From Betaproteobacteria bacterium (GTDB lineage: Bacteria > Pseudomonadota > Gammaproteobacteria > Burkholderiales > Rhodocyclaceae): DNA of 64,000 nt. Where the stretch lies: positions 943,001 through 1,007,000 of the forward strand of contig JADJXY010000002.1 in assembly GCA_016720065.1 (NCBI GenBank). Reading direction: 5' to 3'. The position numbers were made by a program, and so were the translations under genes. Position 1 is the stretch's first letter. Every line of letters begins with the position of its first letter. A model generated the notes under the pieces. That model made no database searches. It saw only the letters and a program-made list of their open reading frames with translations, and was not told where the DNA came from. Positions 54,514-63,765 of this stretch are shown here, piece after piece.

Positions 54514-55016
54514 TTGGCCTCGGACAGCGCCTTGATGACCTTCTCCGTAATATCCAGCCGGGGACTCACCCAGACCACATCCTGAAGAATGAGATCGTAC
54601 TTCTCGGCCTCGGCGATCTGCTTGATGGCCTTGTTGGCCTTCTCGATGACCGCGGCGTTCTCCTCGTTCTGGCGCAGATTGAGATCCTCACGGAACTCGC
54701 GCTGCTTGCGCTGGAACTCCCGGGAGAGTTCGCCGAATTCCTTTTCCTTGGCACGCCGGTCAGCCTCGGTCATGGTGACGGAATTCTTTTCCAGGTTCTC
54801 CTGCATGCCCTGCAATTGCTTGGCCATACGCTGAAGATCCTGATCCCGCTTGGAGAATTCACCTTCCAGTTTCTTGGCCGCCTTGACCGCCGCCGGAGCA
54901 TCGCGAAAGATGCGCTGGGTATTGACATAGCCGACCTTGAGCAATTCCGCCGCCTGAACCCCCCCGGCCGTCAGGGTGGCTACAAGGGTCGCAAGGACAA
55001 GGGCTTTGGCTTTCAT
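54510..55016 (-). CDS. skp: Periplasmic chaperone Skp/OmpH
   Basis: 168 residues from the ATG at 55016. A signal peptide (MKAKALVLATLVATLTAGG, cut after VQA) is followed by KVGYVNTQRIFRDAPAAVKA, then long coiled-coil arms rich in Lys/Glu/Gln, and KYDLILQDVVWVSPRLDITEKVI at the end. It carries unfolded outer-membrane proteins towards BamA, encoded just upstream. Confidence 0.94.
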   Translation of the reverse strand: MKAKALVLATLVATLTAGGVQAAELLKVGYVNTQRIFRDAPAAVKAAKKLEGEFSKRDQDLQRMAKQLQGMQENLEKNSVTMTEADRRAKEKEFGELSREFQRKQREFREDLNLRQNEENAAVIEKANKAIKQIAEAEKYDLILQDVVWVSPRLDITEKVIKALSEAK

Positions 55017-55033
55017 CAGCAGGGTGCTCCTAG

Positions 55034-57319
55034 TTAAAAAGTGGTTCCCATCTGGAACTGGAATTTCTCGGTCTTGTCGCCGTCTTTCTCGTTCAGGGGA
55101 CTGGCGATACTGAACTTCAGGGGCCCCAGCGGGGATACCCAGGCCGCCGAGATGCCGGTCGAGGTCCGAAGTTCGCCCATGTCGAATTTCTCCCCTTTGG
55201 CGAAGACATTGCCAGCGTCGAAGAATAGCCCAAGGCGCAGGGTCTTTTCCATACCCGGTACACCCCACAGCAGTTCTGCGCCGCCTGTCATCACGCGATT
55301 GCCCCCCAGGCGTTCGTTGGTGAATACGCCGTTGACCTTATCGCGCGGCCCCAGGCTGGAGGAGGCGTAACCCCGCACCGACCCGATACCGCCGGCGTAG
55401 AAATTCTTGTAGAACGGCACGTTCTGGCCGCCCAGGCCACCGGCGTAGCCGGCCTGCCCGTTGAGCATGAGGACGAAATCCTTGTTCAGGGGGAAGAAGT
55501 GCTGCAGGTTGTAGCTGGCGCGGTAGTAGGTCAGATCGCCGCCGGGAACCGCCACTTCAAGCGAAAGTCGCTGGGTCGTCCCCGTGGTGGGGTAGATATG
55601 GCTGTCCTTGCCGTCGCTGACCCAGCCGACACTGAGCGGAACGGAGACATTGGTGCCACCGAACTCCGCGACGAAGCGCTTGTAGCGCTCCGGACTATTG
55701 CTGAACACGTCGACCGAAGTGGAATCGATCCCCGCACCAAAGGTCAGCGATTCCTTTTCGGCGATCGGGAATCCGAAACGGATACCGCCGCCGAGAGACG
55801 AGGTCTTGTAGCGCCCCACGGTCAGGGAGGTGGGATTGACGTTGCGGTGGTAGATGTCCCAGCCCTGGCTGACCCCGTCCACCGTAAAGTACGGGTCGGT
55901 GTAGGACAGGGCAATGACCCGGTTGATCTTGCCGGTGTTCATTTGGGCGGTGACGTTCTTGCCACTGCCAAAAATGTTGTTCTGGCTGACGGAGGCGGAG
56001 AAAACCAATTTTTCCGTACTGGAAAATCCCGCACCCAGCATGAGGGTTCCGGTCGCCTTTTCCGTCACATTGAGATTGACGTCGAGCTGGTCTGCCGTAC
56101 CGGGCACGGGCGGCGTCTCCACGGTGACCTCCTGGAAGACGCCCAGCTTGTCGACCCGCTGCTTGGACAGCGTCACCTTGGACGAATCGTACCAGCCGCC
56201 TTCCATCTGCCGCATCTCGCGGCGAATGACCTCGTCGCGGGTCTTGGTATTGCCGGTGATATTGATGCGCCGGACATAGACCCGCTTGCCCGGATCGATG
56301 AAAATGGTGAAGGCGACCTGATGCTTTTCCTTGTCCAGTTCCGGCGAGGCGTTGACGTTGGAGAAAGCGTAGCCCTCCCGCGCCAGGCGATCGCCGATGG
56401 CCTTGGTCGAGTCGTTGAGTTTTTCGCGCGAGAAGACGTCGCCGGGCCGCAGCGTCACCAGGGGCCGCAATTCGGACTCGCCCAGGGAAAAATCCCCTGC
56501 CAGCTTGACTGCGGAAACCTGATAGCGGTCCCCTTCCGAAATGTTGATGGTGATGTATACGTCCTGCTTGTCGGGCGAAATGGATACCTGGGTCGATTCG
56601 ACACTGAATTCGAGATAGCCCCGGTTCATGTAGTAGGACTTGAGCTTTTCCAGGTCAGCCGCGAGTTTCTGGCGGGAGTATTGATCGTTCTTGCTGTACC
56701 AGGTCAGCCAGCCCGGCGTCGTCAGCTCAAACAGGCCTACCAGATCCTTCTCCTTGAAATCCTTGTTGCCGACGATGCTGATCTGCTTGATCTTGGCCGC
56801 CTGGCCTTCCTCGATATTGAAGTTGATGCCAACCCGGTTGCGCTCCAGCGGCGTGATGGTGGTCGTAATGACCGCCGCATACTTGCCGCGAGCCAGGTAC
56901 TGGCGCTTGAGTTCCTGCTCGGACTTTTCGAGGAGCGAGCGATCGAAAATGCGCCCTTCCCCGATGCCGGTTTCCTTGAGCGCCTTGAGGATCTGGTCCT
57001 TCTCGAATTCCTTCATGCCCACGAAAGCGATCTGGGCGATGGCGGGCCGCTCCTGCAGGACGATGACCATGACGTCCTTTTCGACCTCGACGCGGACATC
57101 CTTGAAAAAACCGGTTGCGAAGAGCGCCTTGATGGCCTGGGCAGCCTTGTCGTCGGTCAAGGTATCGCCGACCTTGACCGGGAGATAACTGAAGACCGTC
57201 CCCGCTTCCGTACGCTGGATGCCCTCGATGCGAATATCCTTGACGACGAAGGGTTCGAACGCCCACGCAGGCAGAGCGAACAGGCTTGCCGTCAGGGTAG
57301 CCAGAAGGGATTTTTTCAT
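55034..57319 (-). CDS. bamA: Outer membrane protein assembly factor BamA
   Basis: 761 residues. A signal peptide (LLATLTASLFALPAWA) precedes five POTRA domains (first FVVKDIRIEGIQRTEAGTVF) and a 16-strand Omp85 barrel with GGIGSVRGYASSSLGPRD and a C-terminal FQFQMGTTF ending in phenylalanine. It inserts beta-barrel proteins in the outer membrane. Two bases separate it from the rseP stop. Confidence 0.97.
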   Translation of the reverse strand: MKKSLLATLTASLFALPAWAFEPFVVKDIRIEGIQRTEAGTVFSYLPVKVGDTLTDDKAAQAIKALFATGFFKDVRVEVEKDVMVIVLQERPAIAQIAFVGMKEFEKDQILKALKETGIGEGRIFDRSLLEKSEQELKRQYLARGKYAAVITTTITPLERNRVGINFNIEEGQAAKIKQISIVGNKDFKEKDLVGLFELTTPGWLTWYSKNDQYSRQKLAADLEKLKSYYMNRGYLEFSVESTQVSISPDKQDVYITINISEGDRYQVSAVKLAGDFSLGESELRPLVTLRPGDVFSREKLNDSTKAIGDRLAREGYAFSNVNASPELDKEKHQVAFTIFIDPGKRVYVRRINITGNTKTRDEVIRREMRQMEGGWYDSSKVTLSKQRVDKLGVFQEVTVETPPVPGTADQLDVNLNVTEKATGTLMLGAGFSSTEKLVFSASVSQNNIFGSGKNVTAQMNTGKINRVIALSYTDPYFTVDGVSQGWDIYHRNVNPTSLTVGRYKTSSLGGGIRFGFPIAEKESLTFGAGIDSTSVDVFSNSPERYKRFVAEFGGTNVSVPLSVGWVSDGKDSHIYPTTGTTQRLSLEVAVPGGDLTYYRASYNLQHFFPLNKDFVLMLNGQAGYAGGLGGQNVPFYKNFYAGGIGSVRGYASSSLGPRDKVNGVFTNERLGGNRVMTGGAELLWGVPGMEKTLRLGLFFDAGNVFAKGEKFDMGELRTSTGISAAWVSPLGPLKFSIASPLNEKDGDKTEKFQFQMGTTF

Positions 57320-57321
57320 CT

Positions 57322-58689
57322 TCAGCCAGAAAGCAGGCGGTTTATGTCGTTAAAAAAGGCGAAAGCCATCAAGGCCAACAACAGGGAAAGGCCGATCTGC
57401 TGGCCGATTTCCATGGCCCTCTCGGACAGGGGGCCGCGCCTGACGACTTCGATCATATGATACATCAAATGCCCCCCGTCCAGCACCGGAATGGGCAGTA
57501 GATTGAGGACTCCGAGGCTGATACTGACCAGAGCCATGAATTTGAGGTAATAGTCGAGTCCGAGGCGAGCCGATTGCCCCGCGTAGTCAGCAATCGTGAC
57601 CGGACCGGAGAGGTTGCGCCAGGAAACTTCGCCGGTCAGCATCTTGCCCAGCATCACCAGACTGAACACCGATTTGTCCCAGGTTTCCTCCACCGCCTTT
57701 GCGCCGGCCTCGAGGAAGCCATAGCGGACCCGGGTCCGCAGTTCGCGGCGGGGTTCTCCGTCATCGGCCACCGCGACGCCCATGCGCCCGATGGTACGGC
57801 CCCGGTCTTCCACGCTGGCGGGCACGACCGATAGCTCGATTTCCTCGTCGTCCCGCAGTACGCGAAGACGCAAGGTCTTGCCCGCCGATTCACGCACCAC
57901 GAGCACCACATCGGGCCAGGTGGCGATGGCCTCGCCGTCTATGGCGACGATGCGGTCGCCGACCCTCAATCCCCCCAGGGCGCCGGCGCTTCCCTCCAGC
58001 ACCTTTCCCACCAGGGGGGGAATGCGCGGACGGTAGAAGCCAAGCCCCAGGCGTTCCACGGCGTCTCCCTGCCAACCCTGTTCCCGGGCTGCAGGCAGGG
58101 AAAGGCGTCGCACGCTGATGAAGCCGCCCTCGTCCATCACTTCGATGTCGACGGAATCGTGCTCGACCGCAGTTTGCAGCAGGAGCCAGCGGAAATCGGT
58201 CCAGGTGGCGACCGGCTCGCCACCGACCCGCCGAACCTGTTCACCGTTGATGAATCCGGCCATGGCCGCAGGGCTCCCTTTGGCCGGAGGACCAACGATG
58301 GGGAGCAGTTCGTTGCTGCCGGAGACGAAAACGACCCAGTACAGGACGATGGCGAGCAGAAAATTGGCCAGGGGTCCGGCAACGACGATGGCGCTGCGCC
58401 GGCCGACGCTCTGTCGATTGAAAGCTCTTCCAAGCTCTGCGGGGGCAACCTCGCCCTCCCGCTCATCGAGCATCTTGACGTAACCCCCCAGGGGGAAGGC
58501 ACCCACGGTCCATTCGGTTGCGTCGGGCCCATAGCGCCGCGACCACAGCGGGCGCCCGAAGCCGACGGCGAAGCGCAGCACCTTGACCCCGCACAAGCGG
58601 GCGACCGCATAGTGGCCCAGTTCGTGGACCACGATGAGCACCCCCAGCACCACCACGAAGGCAGCAGCGTAAAACGGAAGCTCGCTCAC
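57322..58689 (-). CDS. rseP: Site-2 intramembrane zinc protease RseP
   Basis: 455 residues from the GTG at 58689, which overlaps the dxr stop (GTGA). TM helix 1 carries the zinc motif HELGH (VLIVVHELGHYAVARL). Two PDZ domains follow (PAAMAGFINGEQVRRVGG and AGALGGLRVGDRIVAIDGEAI), then the second active-site helix with LLPIPVLDGGHLMYH. It cleaves anti-sigma factors to release the envelope stress response. Confidence 0.96.
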   Translation of the reverse strand: MSELPFYAAAFVVVLGVLIVVHELGHYAVARLCGVKVLRFAVGFGRPLWSRRYGPDATEWTVGAFPLGGYVKMLDEREGEVAPAELGRAFNRQSVGRRSAIVVAGPLANFLLAIVLYWVVFVSGSNELLPIVGPPAKGSPAAMAGFINGEQVRRVGGEPVATWTDFRWLLLQTAVEHDSVDIEVMDEGGFISVRRLSLPAAREQGWQGDAVERLGLGFYRPRIPPLVGKVLEGSAGALGGLRVGDRIVAIDGEAIATWPDVVLVVRESAGKTLRLRVLRDDEEIELSVVPASVEDRGRTIGRMGVAVADDGEPRRELRTRVRYGFLEAGAKAVEETWDKSVFSLVMLGKMLTGEVSWRNLSGPVTIADYAGQSARLGLDYYLKFMALVSISLGVLNLLPIPVLDGGHLMYHMIEVVRRGPLSERAMEIGQQIGLSLLLALMAFAFFNDINRLLSG

Positions 58690-59876
58690 GGAGCGGCGTG
58701 CCCTCGAACCGCCTGCTCGGCGAAGCGACGCGCCTGGGCATCGGCGTCCAGAACGTCGTCCAGACTGCCCTCTTTCCCGGCGGGAACGCCCTCCAGGGTG
58801 GCAGCAATGAGCTTGCCGATGCCCAGGAAGGGCAGGCGGCGTTCCAGAAACGCGGCGACCGCGACTTCGTTGGCGGCGTTCAGGATGGCCGGTGCCGTCC
58901 CGCCCCGCCGCAGCGCCTCGTAGGCCAGGGCAAGGCAGGGAAAGCGGGCGAAATCGGGGCGCTCGAAATCGAGCCGCGCGATGCGGAACAAATCCAGGGG
59001 CTCGACCCCGGAATCGACGCGCTCGGGATAGGCCAGGGCATGGGCGATGGGCGTGCGCATGTCCGGGTTGCCCAACTGGGCCAGGGTCGAACCATCCACG
59101 TAATCCACCAGGGAATGGATGACGCTCTGGGGATGGACGACGACCTCGATGCGTTGCGGCTGGCAATCGAAAAGCCAGCGGGCCTCGATGACTTCGAGAC
59201 CCTTGTTCATCATGGTGGCCGAATCGACCGATATCTTGCGCCCCATGACCCAATTGGGATGGGCACAGGCGGCCTCCGGTGTGACTTCGGCCAGCGCTTC
59301 GACGGGGCTGGTACGAAACGGTCCGCCGGAAGCGGTCAAGAGGATGCGGCGCACGCCGCAGGGCGCGAGCCCCCGCGAAAAATCCACCGGCAGAGACTGG
59401 AAAATGGCGTTGTGTTCGCTATCGACGGGCAGAAGGACCGCTCCCCCGCGGCGCGCCTCGGCCATGAACAATTCGCCGGCCATGACCAGGGCTTCCTTGT
59501 TGGCCAGCAGTATCCTCTTGCCGGCCCGGGCCGCAGCCAGGGTGGGCGTCAGACCAGCCGCGCCGACGATGGCGGCCATGACCGTGGTGACCTCCGCATG
59601 GGTCGCCATGGCGACCAGGGCATCGACACCGTGCAGGACCTCGGTCTGCACCTTTGCCCCGGCCAGGCGCTGCTCCAGGTCGGCCGCCAGTGCGGCGTCG
59701 CGCAGGACGGCGTAGACAGGGCGAAATTCCAGGCATTGCTCGAAGAGCCGATCGACCTGACTGTGGGCGCAGAGGGCGAAGACCTCGTAGCGCTCGCGGT
59801 GCCGCCGCACGACATCGAGGGTGCTGACTCCGATGGACCCGGTGCAGCCCAGGAGGGTCAGCCGCTGCCTGCTCAA
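58686..59876 (-). CDS. dxr: 1-deoxy-D-xylulose 5-phosphate reductoisomerase
   Basis: 396 residues from the TTG at 59876, coupled to the cdsA stop by TTGA. The NADPH-binding start LTLLGCTGSIGVSTLDVVRR is followed by ILLANKEALVMAGELF, LLPVDSEHNAIFQ, LTASGGPFR and NWVMGRKISVDSATMMNKGLEVIEA with the metal-binding acids. It commits carbon to the MEP isoprenoid pathway. No ATG fits this N-terminus, so TTG is the best start. Confidence 0.95.
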   Translation of the reverse strand: MSRQRLTLLGCTGSIGVSTLDVVRRHRERYEVFALCAHSQVDRLFEQCLEFRPVYAVLRDAALAADLEQRLAGAKVQTEVLHGVDALVAMATHAEVTTVMAAIVGAAGLTPTLAAARAGKRILLANKEALVMAGELFMAEARRGGAVLLPVDSEHNAIFQSLPVDFSRGLAPCGVRRILLTASGGPFRTSPVEALAEVTPEAACAHPNWVMGRKISVDSATMMNKGLEVIEARWLFDCQPQRIEVVVHPQSVIHSLVDYVDGSTLAQLGNPDMRTPIAHALAYPERVDSGVEPLDLFRIARLDFERPDFARFPCLALAYEALRRGGTAPAILNAANEVAVAAFLERRLPFLGIGKLIAATLEGVPAGKEGSLDDVLDADAQARRFAEQAVRGHAAP

Positions 59877-60691
59877 CCCTTGACTCCGCCGTAAAGGAGC
59901 CAGAGACAGGCCACGGTGGGCAGCGTGGAGGTCAGGCTGTCGATGCGGTCCAGTACGCCGCCGTGTCCTGGCAGGATGGCGCTGCTGTCCTTGAGGCCGG
60001 CCTGGCGTTTCAAGAGGGATTCGTAGAGATCGCCCAGAATGCTTACTGCAGTGACCAGAAGGAGAACGCCCCCCCAGGCCAGGGGAGATCCCTCGCCGCC
60101 GAACAGGCCGTGACGCAAGGAAAAGCCATAAATCAGCACCGCCACCGCCGCGCCATAAGCGCCTTCCCAGGTCTTGCCTGGACTGACGCTCGGCGCGAGT
60201 TTGCGGCGCCCCCAGGTGCGACCTGCGAAATAGGCGGCGATATCGGCGATCCAGACCACGGCGAGAATGGCGAGCAAGACCGCTGGACCCAGGATGCGCA
60301 ATTGAACCAGAGCGAGCCAGGTGGGGAAGATGACCAGAATCCCGACCGGAATGCCCACCCCCCTCCCCGGCCACTTGTAGCGCAGCCAGAGCGGTACGAC
60401 GACCAGCCAGAACGCCAGCGCAAGCCCGTAGAGGGGCAGCACATCGGCGGTCCGCGTGACCTCGATCCACTCGGGCAATCCCAGGACCACGCCCACGGCC
60501 AGCCCGCCCATGGCGAGGCCATAGACGATGCGGCGGGGGCCATTCCAGCCGACGAGTCCGCCCCACTCCCAGGCAGCCACCGCCGCCACCAAGGCCATGA
60601 GCAGGGCCCAATGGGTTTGCGAAAGCAGGAAAAGCGCTGGAAGAAGAACGGCCAGGAGCACCAGGGCCGTGACGACGCGGGTCTTAAGCAT
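59873..60691 (-). CDS. cdsA: Phosphatidate cytidylyltransferase
   Basis: 272 residues from the ATG at 60691. About eight membrane helices; signature near the C-terminus SLLKRQAGLKDSSAILPGHGGVLDRIDSL. It makes CDP-diacylglycerol for phospholipids in the inner membrane. It overlaps uppS by eight bases and dxr by four. Confidence 0.96.
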   Translation of the reverse strand: MLKTRVVTALVLLAVLLPALFLLSQTHWALLMALVAAVAAWEWGGLVGWNGPRRIVYGLAMGGLAVGVVLGLPEWIEVTRTADVLPLYGLALAFWLVVVPLWLRYKWPGRGVGIPVGILVIFPTWLALVQLRILGPAVLLAILAVVWIADIAAYFAGRTWGRRKLAPSVSPGKTWEGAYGAAVAVLIYGFSLRHGLFGGEGSPLAWGGVLLLVTAVSILGDLYESLLKRQAGLKDSSAILPGHGGVLDRIDSLTSTLPTVACLWLLYGGVKG

Positions 60692-61463
60692 GGGGTATCG
60701 ATGGCGTGTCGGACGCAGGTGCGGCCAACTGCTCGCTGGTGCGCCCAAAACGCCGCTCCCGCGCACGGAAGGAAGCGATCGCCGCATCCAGCGCAGCGCC
60801 GTCGAACTCCGGCCAGAGCAGGTCGGTGAAATAGAGCTCGCTGTAGGCCAATTGCCAGAGCAGGAAGTTGCTGATTCTCTGCTCGCCGCCGGTGCGGATG
60901 AAAAGGTCAGGTTCTGGCGCAAAATTCATGGCCAGGTGGGACTCGAGATCGGCCTCGTTCCACGGCCCGTTTGCGTCCGACGACTGCCGGAGGCGATTGG
61001 CGGCCTGGAGGATGTCCCAGCGCCCGCCGTAATTGGCCGCCACGGTGAGCTGGAGGCGTTCATTGCCGGCTGTCCTGGCCTCTGCTTCCCGGATCAGATC
61101 CTGCAACCTTCCGTCGAACATGCTGATGTCGCCGATGATGCGCAGCCGGACCCCGTTGCGGTCGAGCTTGACCACTTCCTGCTGCAGGGCCTTGACGAAT
61201 AATTGCATGAGGAGGCCAACCTCGTCCGGAGGGCGGCGCCAGTTTTCGGAGCTGAAGGCAAAGAGGGTCAGATACTCGACCCCGCGTTCGAGGCAGGCCT
61301 TGACCATGTCCCGCACGGTCTCGACGCCCTTCTTGTGGCCGGCAAAACGGGGCAGGAAGCGCTTCTTCGCCCAGCGGCCGTTGCCGTCCATGATGACGGC
61401 GATATGCCGAGGCACCGCCGGGGTGGCGGGAACTTCCCGTGTCGAACTGGAAAAGAGGGGCAT
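60684..61463 (-). CDS. uppS: Undecaprenyl diphosphate synthase (cis-prenyltransferase)
   Basis: 259 residues. HIAVIMDGNGRWAKKR holds the catalytic Asp, HKKGVETVRDMVKAC, FAFSSENWRRPPDEVGLLM and EPDLFIRTGGEQRISNFLLWQLAYSELYF the remaining motifs. It makes the C55 lipid carrier for peptidoglycan and O-antigen. Fifteen bases separate it from the frr stop. Confidence 0.97.
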   Translation of the reverse strand: MPLFSSSTREVPATPAVPRHIAVIMDGNGRWAKKRFLPRFAGHKKGVETVRDMVKACLERGVEYLTLFAFSSENWRRPPDEVGLLMQLFVKALQQEVVKLDRNGVRLRIIGDISMFDGRLQDLIREAEARTAGNERLQLTVAANYGGRWDILQAANRLRQSSDANGPWNEADLESHLAMNFAPEPDLFIRTGGEQRISNFLLWQLAYSELYFTDLLWPEFDGAALDAAIASFRARERRFGRTSEQLAAPASDTPSIPHA

Positions 61464-61478
61464 GGAATGCAGGCCGGG

Positions 61479-62036
61479 TCAGACCTGCATCAACTCGGCC
61501 TCTTTCTGGGCCAGAATCTTGTCCACTTCGGCGACATACCGGTCGGTGAGCTTCTGGATGTCATCCTGGGCGCGACGCTCGTCGTCCTCGGGAATCTCGT
61601 GTTTCTTGAGGGCGTCCTTGAGATGGGTATTGGCATCCCGGCGCAGATTGCGAATGGCCACCTTGGCGTTCTCGCCTTCGTGGCGGACCACCTTGGTCAG
61701 GTCGCGCCGCCGTTCCTCGGTGAGCGCGGGCATGGGCACGCGGATGATGTCGCCCTGGGCGGCCGGGTTGAGACCGAGATCGCAATCGCGGATGGCCTTC
61801 TCGACCTTTTGCACCATGTTCTTTTCCCAGGGCTGCACCCCCAGGGTACGGGCATCGATGAGGGTGATATTGGCCACCTGATTCACGGGCACCGGCGAAC
61901 CGTAGTAATCCACCTGGACGTGATCCAGGAGGCCAACGTGGGCACGTCCGGTGCGTACCTTGGCAAGGTCGGTCTTGAGGGCCTCCAGGGTACGCTGCAT
62001 CTTGTGCTCGGCGGTTTTCTTCATTTCGGCAATCAT
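61479..62036 (-). CDS. frr: Ribosome recycling factor
   Basis: 185 residues from the second of two adjacent ATGs (62036), matching the usual length and ribosome-site spacing. MIAEMKKTAEHKMQRTLEALK starts domain I; KVRTGRAHVGLLDHVQVDYYGSPVPVNQVANI and RRDLTKVVRHEGENAKVAIRNLRRDAN complete the signature. It splits post-termination ribosomes with EF-G. Confidence 0.96.
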   Translation of the reverse strand: MIAEMKKTAEHKMQRTLEALKTDLAKVRTGRAHVGLLDHVQVDYYGSPVPVNQVANITLIDARTLGVQPWEKNMVQKVEKAIRDCDLGLNPAAQGDIIRVPMPALTEERRRDLTKVVRHEGENAKVAIRNLRRDANTHLKDALKKHEIPEDDERRAQDDIQKLTDRYVAEVDKILAQKEAELMQV

Positions 62037-62047
62037 CATGTTCTCCG

Positions 62048-62764
62048 TCAGCAATAGACCAGGGTGCCTTCGTCTTCGCCGCACACGACACGCTTCAGGG
62101 CGCCGGACTTGAAGATGGAAAACACATTGATGGGCAGTTTCTGATCGCGGCACAGGGCAAAGGCCGTGGCGTCCATGACCGCAAGGTTGCGCGAAATCGC
62201 TTCGTTGAAGCTGATCCGGTCATAGCGCGTCGCCGAGGCATCCTTCTTGGGGTCGGCGGTATAGATCCCGTCGACCTTGGTCGCCTTCAGAACGATTTCC
62301 GCGCCGATTTCCGATCCCCGCAGCGCCGCCGCGGTATCGGTGGTGAAGAAGGGATTGCCGGTACCGGCACCGAAGACGACGATCTTCCCCTCCTCCAGGT
62401 AGCGGATGGCCTTGCCGCGGATGTAGGGCTCGACCACCTGCTCGATATTGAGCGCCGACTGGACCCGGGAATTGAGTCCCGCCTGGCGGAAGGCGTCGGA
62501 CAGCGCCATGGCATTCATCACCGTGGCCAGCATGCCCATATAGTCGGCAGTGGCGCGATCCATCCCGGTGGCCGTGCCGGCCATGCCGCGAAAGATGTTG
62601 CCGCCGCCGATGACGACGCCGATTTCGACCCCCAGGTCGGCCACTGCCTTGATCTCGCCGACAATGGCCGCGATGGTCTGCGGATTGATGCCATAGGCGT
62701 CGTCACCCATCAGGGCTTCGCCGGAGAGCTTCAGGAGAATGCGCTTGTAGCGGGGGCTTGTCAT
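62048..62764 (-). CDS. pyrH: UMP kinase
   Basis: 238 residues from the ATG at 62764 (MTSPRYKRILLKLSGEALMG). GVVIGGGNIFRGM, DYMGMLATVMNAMAL, GAGTGNPFFTTDTAAALR and ATKVDGIYTADPKKD are the amino-acid-kinase-fold motifs. It phosphorylates UMP to UDP. Order tsf-pyrH-frr is the standard one. Confidence 0.97.
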   Translation of the reverse strand: MTSPRYKRILLKLSGEALMGDDAYGINPQTIAAIVGEIKAVADLGVEIGVVIGGGNIFRGMAGTATGMDRATADYMGMLATVMNAMALSDAFRQAGLNSRVQSALNIEQVVEPYIRGKAIRYLEEGKIVVFGAGTGNPFFTTDTAAALRGSEIGAEIVLKATKVDGIYTADPKKDASATRYDRISFNEAISRNLAVMDATAFALCRDQKLPINVFSIFKSGALKRVVCGEDEGTLVYC

Positions 62765-62783
62765 CGGCGTCGACCTCCGGATA

Positions 62784-63677
62784 TCACTTCTGGGCAGCGG
62801 CGGCCTGGGCGGCCACTTCGGCGGCAAAGTCGGACACCTTCTTCTCGATGCCCTCGCCCACCACATAAAGGGTGAAACCGGCCACGGAAGCGCCCTTCTG
62901 CTTCAGCAGTTGTTCGATGGTCTGCTTGCCGTCCTCGGCCTTGACGAAGACCTGGGCCAGCAGCGTGACTTCCTTGAGGAATTTCTGCACCGTGCCCTCG
63001 GCGATCTTTTCCAGCATGGCTTCCGGCTTGTTGTCGGCACGGGCCTTCTCGATGGCGATACGGCGCTCGGTGTCCAGCAGTTCGGCAGAAACGCCCGAGG
63101 CGTCGAGGGCCCTGGGCTTGGCCGCGGCGATGTGCATGGCCAGATCCTTGGCCAGTTGATCGTCACCGCCGACCACATCGATCAGGACGCCGATCTTGGA
63201 GCCGCCATGGACGTAGGAGCTCAGCTTGCCCTTGGCTTCGTAGCGGACAAAGCGGCGAATGGACATGTTTTCGCCAATCTTGCCCACCAGCGCGGAGCGG
63301 GTCGACTCGACCGTGCCCTCGCCCATGGGCAGCGCGGAAAGCGCAGCGACATCGGCCGGGGCCCGGTTCGCCACCAGATCAGCGCAACCCTTGGAAAGGG
63401 CGATGAATTCGTCGTTCTTGGCCACGAAGTCGGTCTCGCTATTGACTTCGACCAGAGCGCCCAGCTTGCTGTCCCCGGACAGATAGATTCCGACCACGCC
63501 TTCTGCGGCGATGCGGGCGGCGGCCTTGGTCGCCTTGTTGCCGAGCTTGACGCGAAGGATTTCCTCCGCCTTGCCCATATCCCCGTCGGCTTCGGTGAGG
63601 GCCTTCTTGCATTCCATCATGGGTGCGTCGGTCTTGCCGCGCAGTTCAGCCACCATGCTTGCGGTAATTGCCGCCAT
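62784..63677 (-). CDS. tsf: Translation elongation factor Ts
   Basis: 297 residues. It opens MAAITASMVAELRGKTDAPMMECKKALTEADGDMGKAEE, the N-terminal UBA-like domain, then VNSETDFVAKNDEF, the core that contacts EF-Tu, and a second core repeat. It recycles EF-Tu by nucleotide exchange. It follows rpsB across an 88-base spacer containing tandem repeats. Confidence 0.97.
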   Translation of the reverse strand: MAAITASMVAELRGKTDAPMMECKKALTEADGDMGKAEEILRVKLGNKATKAAARIAAEGVVGIYLSGDSKLGALVEVNSETDFVAKNDEFIALSKGCADLVANRAPADVAALSALPMGEGTVESTRSALVGKIGENMSIRRFVRYEAKGKLSSYVHGGSKIGVLIDVVGGDDQLAKDLAMHIAAAKPRALDASGVSAELLDTERRIAIEKARADNKPEAMLEKIAEGTVQKFLKEVTLLAQVFVKAEDGKQTIEQLLKQKGASVAGFTLYVVGEGIEKKVSDFAAEVAAQAAAAQK

Positions 63678-63696
63678 TCGATTCTCCTAGATGCGT

Positions 63697-63761
63697 GAGG
63701 AGCAAGGTGGGAGGAGCAAGGCGTGAAGGACACCCCTCACCCCTCGCCCCTCACCCCTCAC
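63697..63761. repeat. Tandem short repeats between rpsB and tsf
   Basis: Four tandem heptamers (CCCTCAC, CCCTCGC, CCCTCAC, CCCTCAC) lie at 63734-63761. Two copies of GAGGAGCAAGG lie at 63697-63707 and 63711-63721. They fill most of the spacer where a regulatory leader of tsf would be expected. Confidence 0.7.
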
Positions 63762-63765
63762 CGTA

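Noticed and set aside
63734..63761. CRISPR-like array
   Set aside because: Units are seven bases without spacers, so these are simple tandem repeats.
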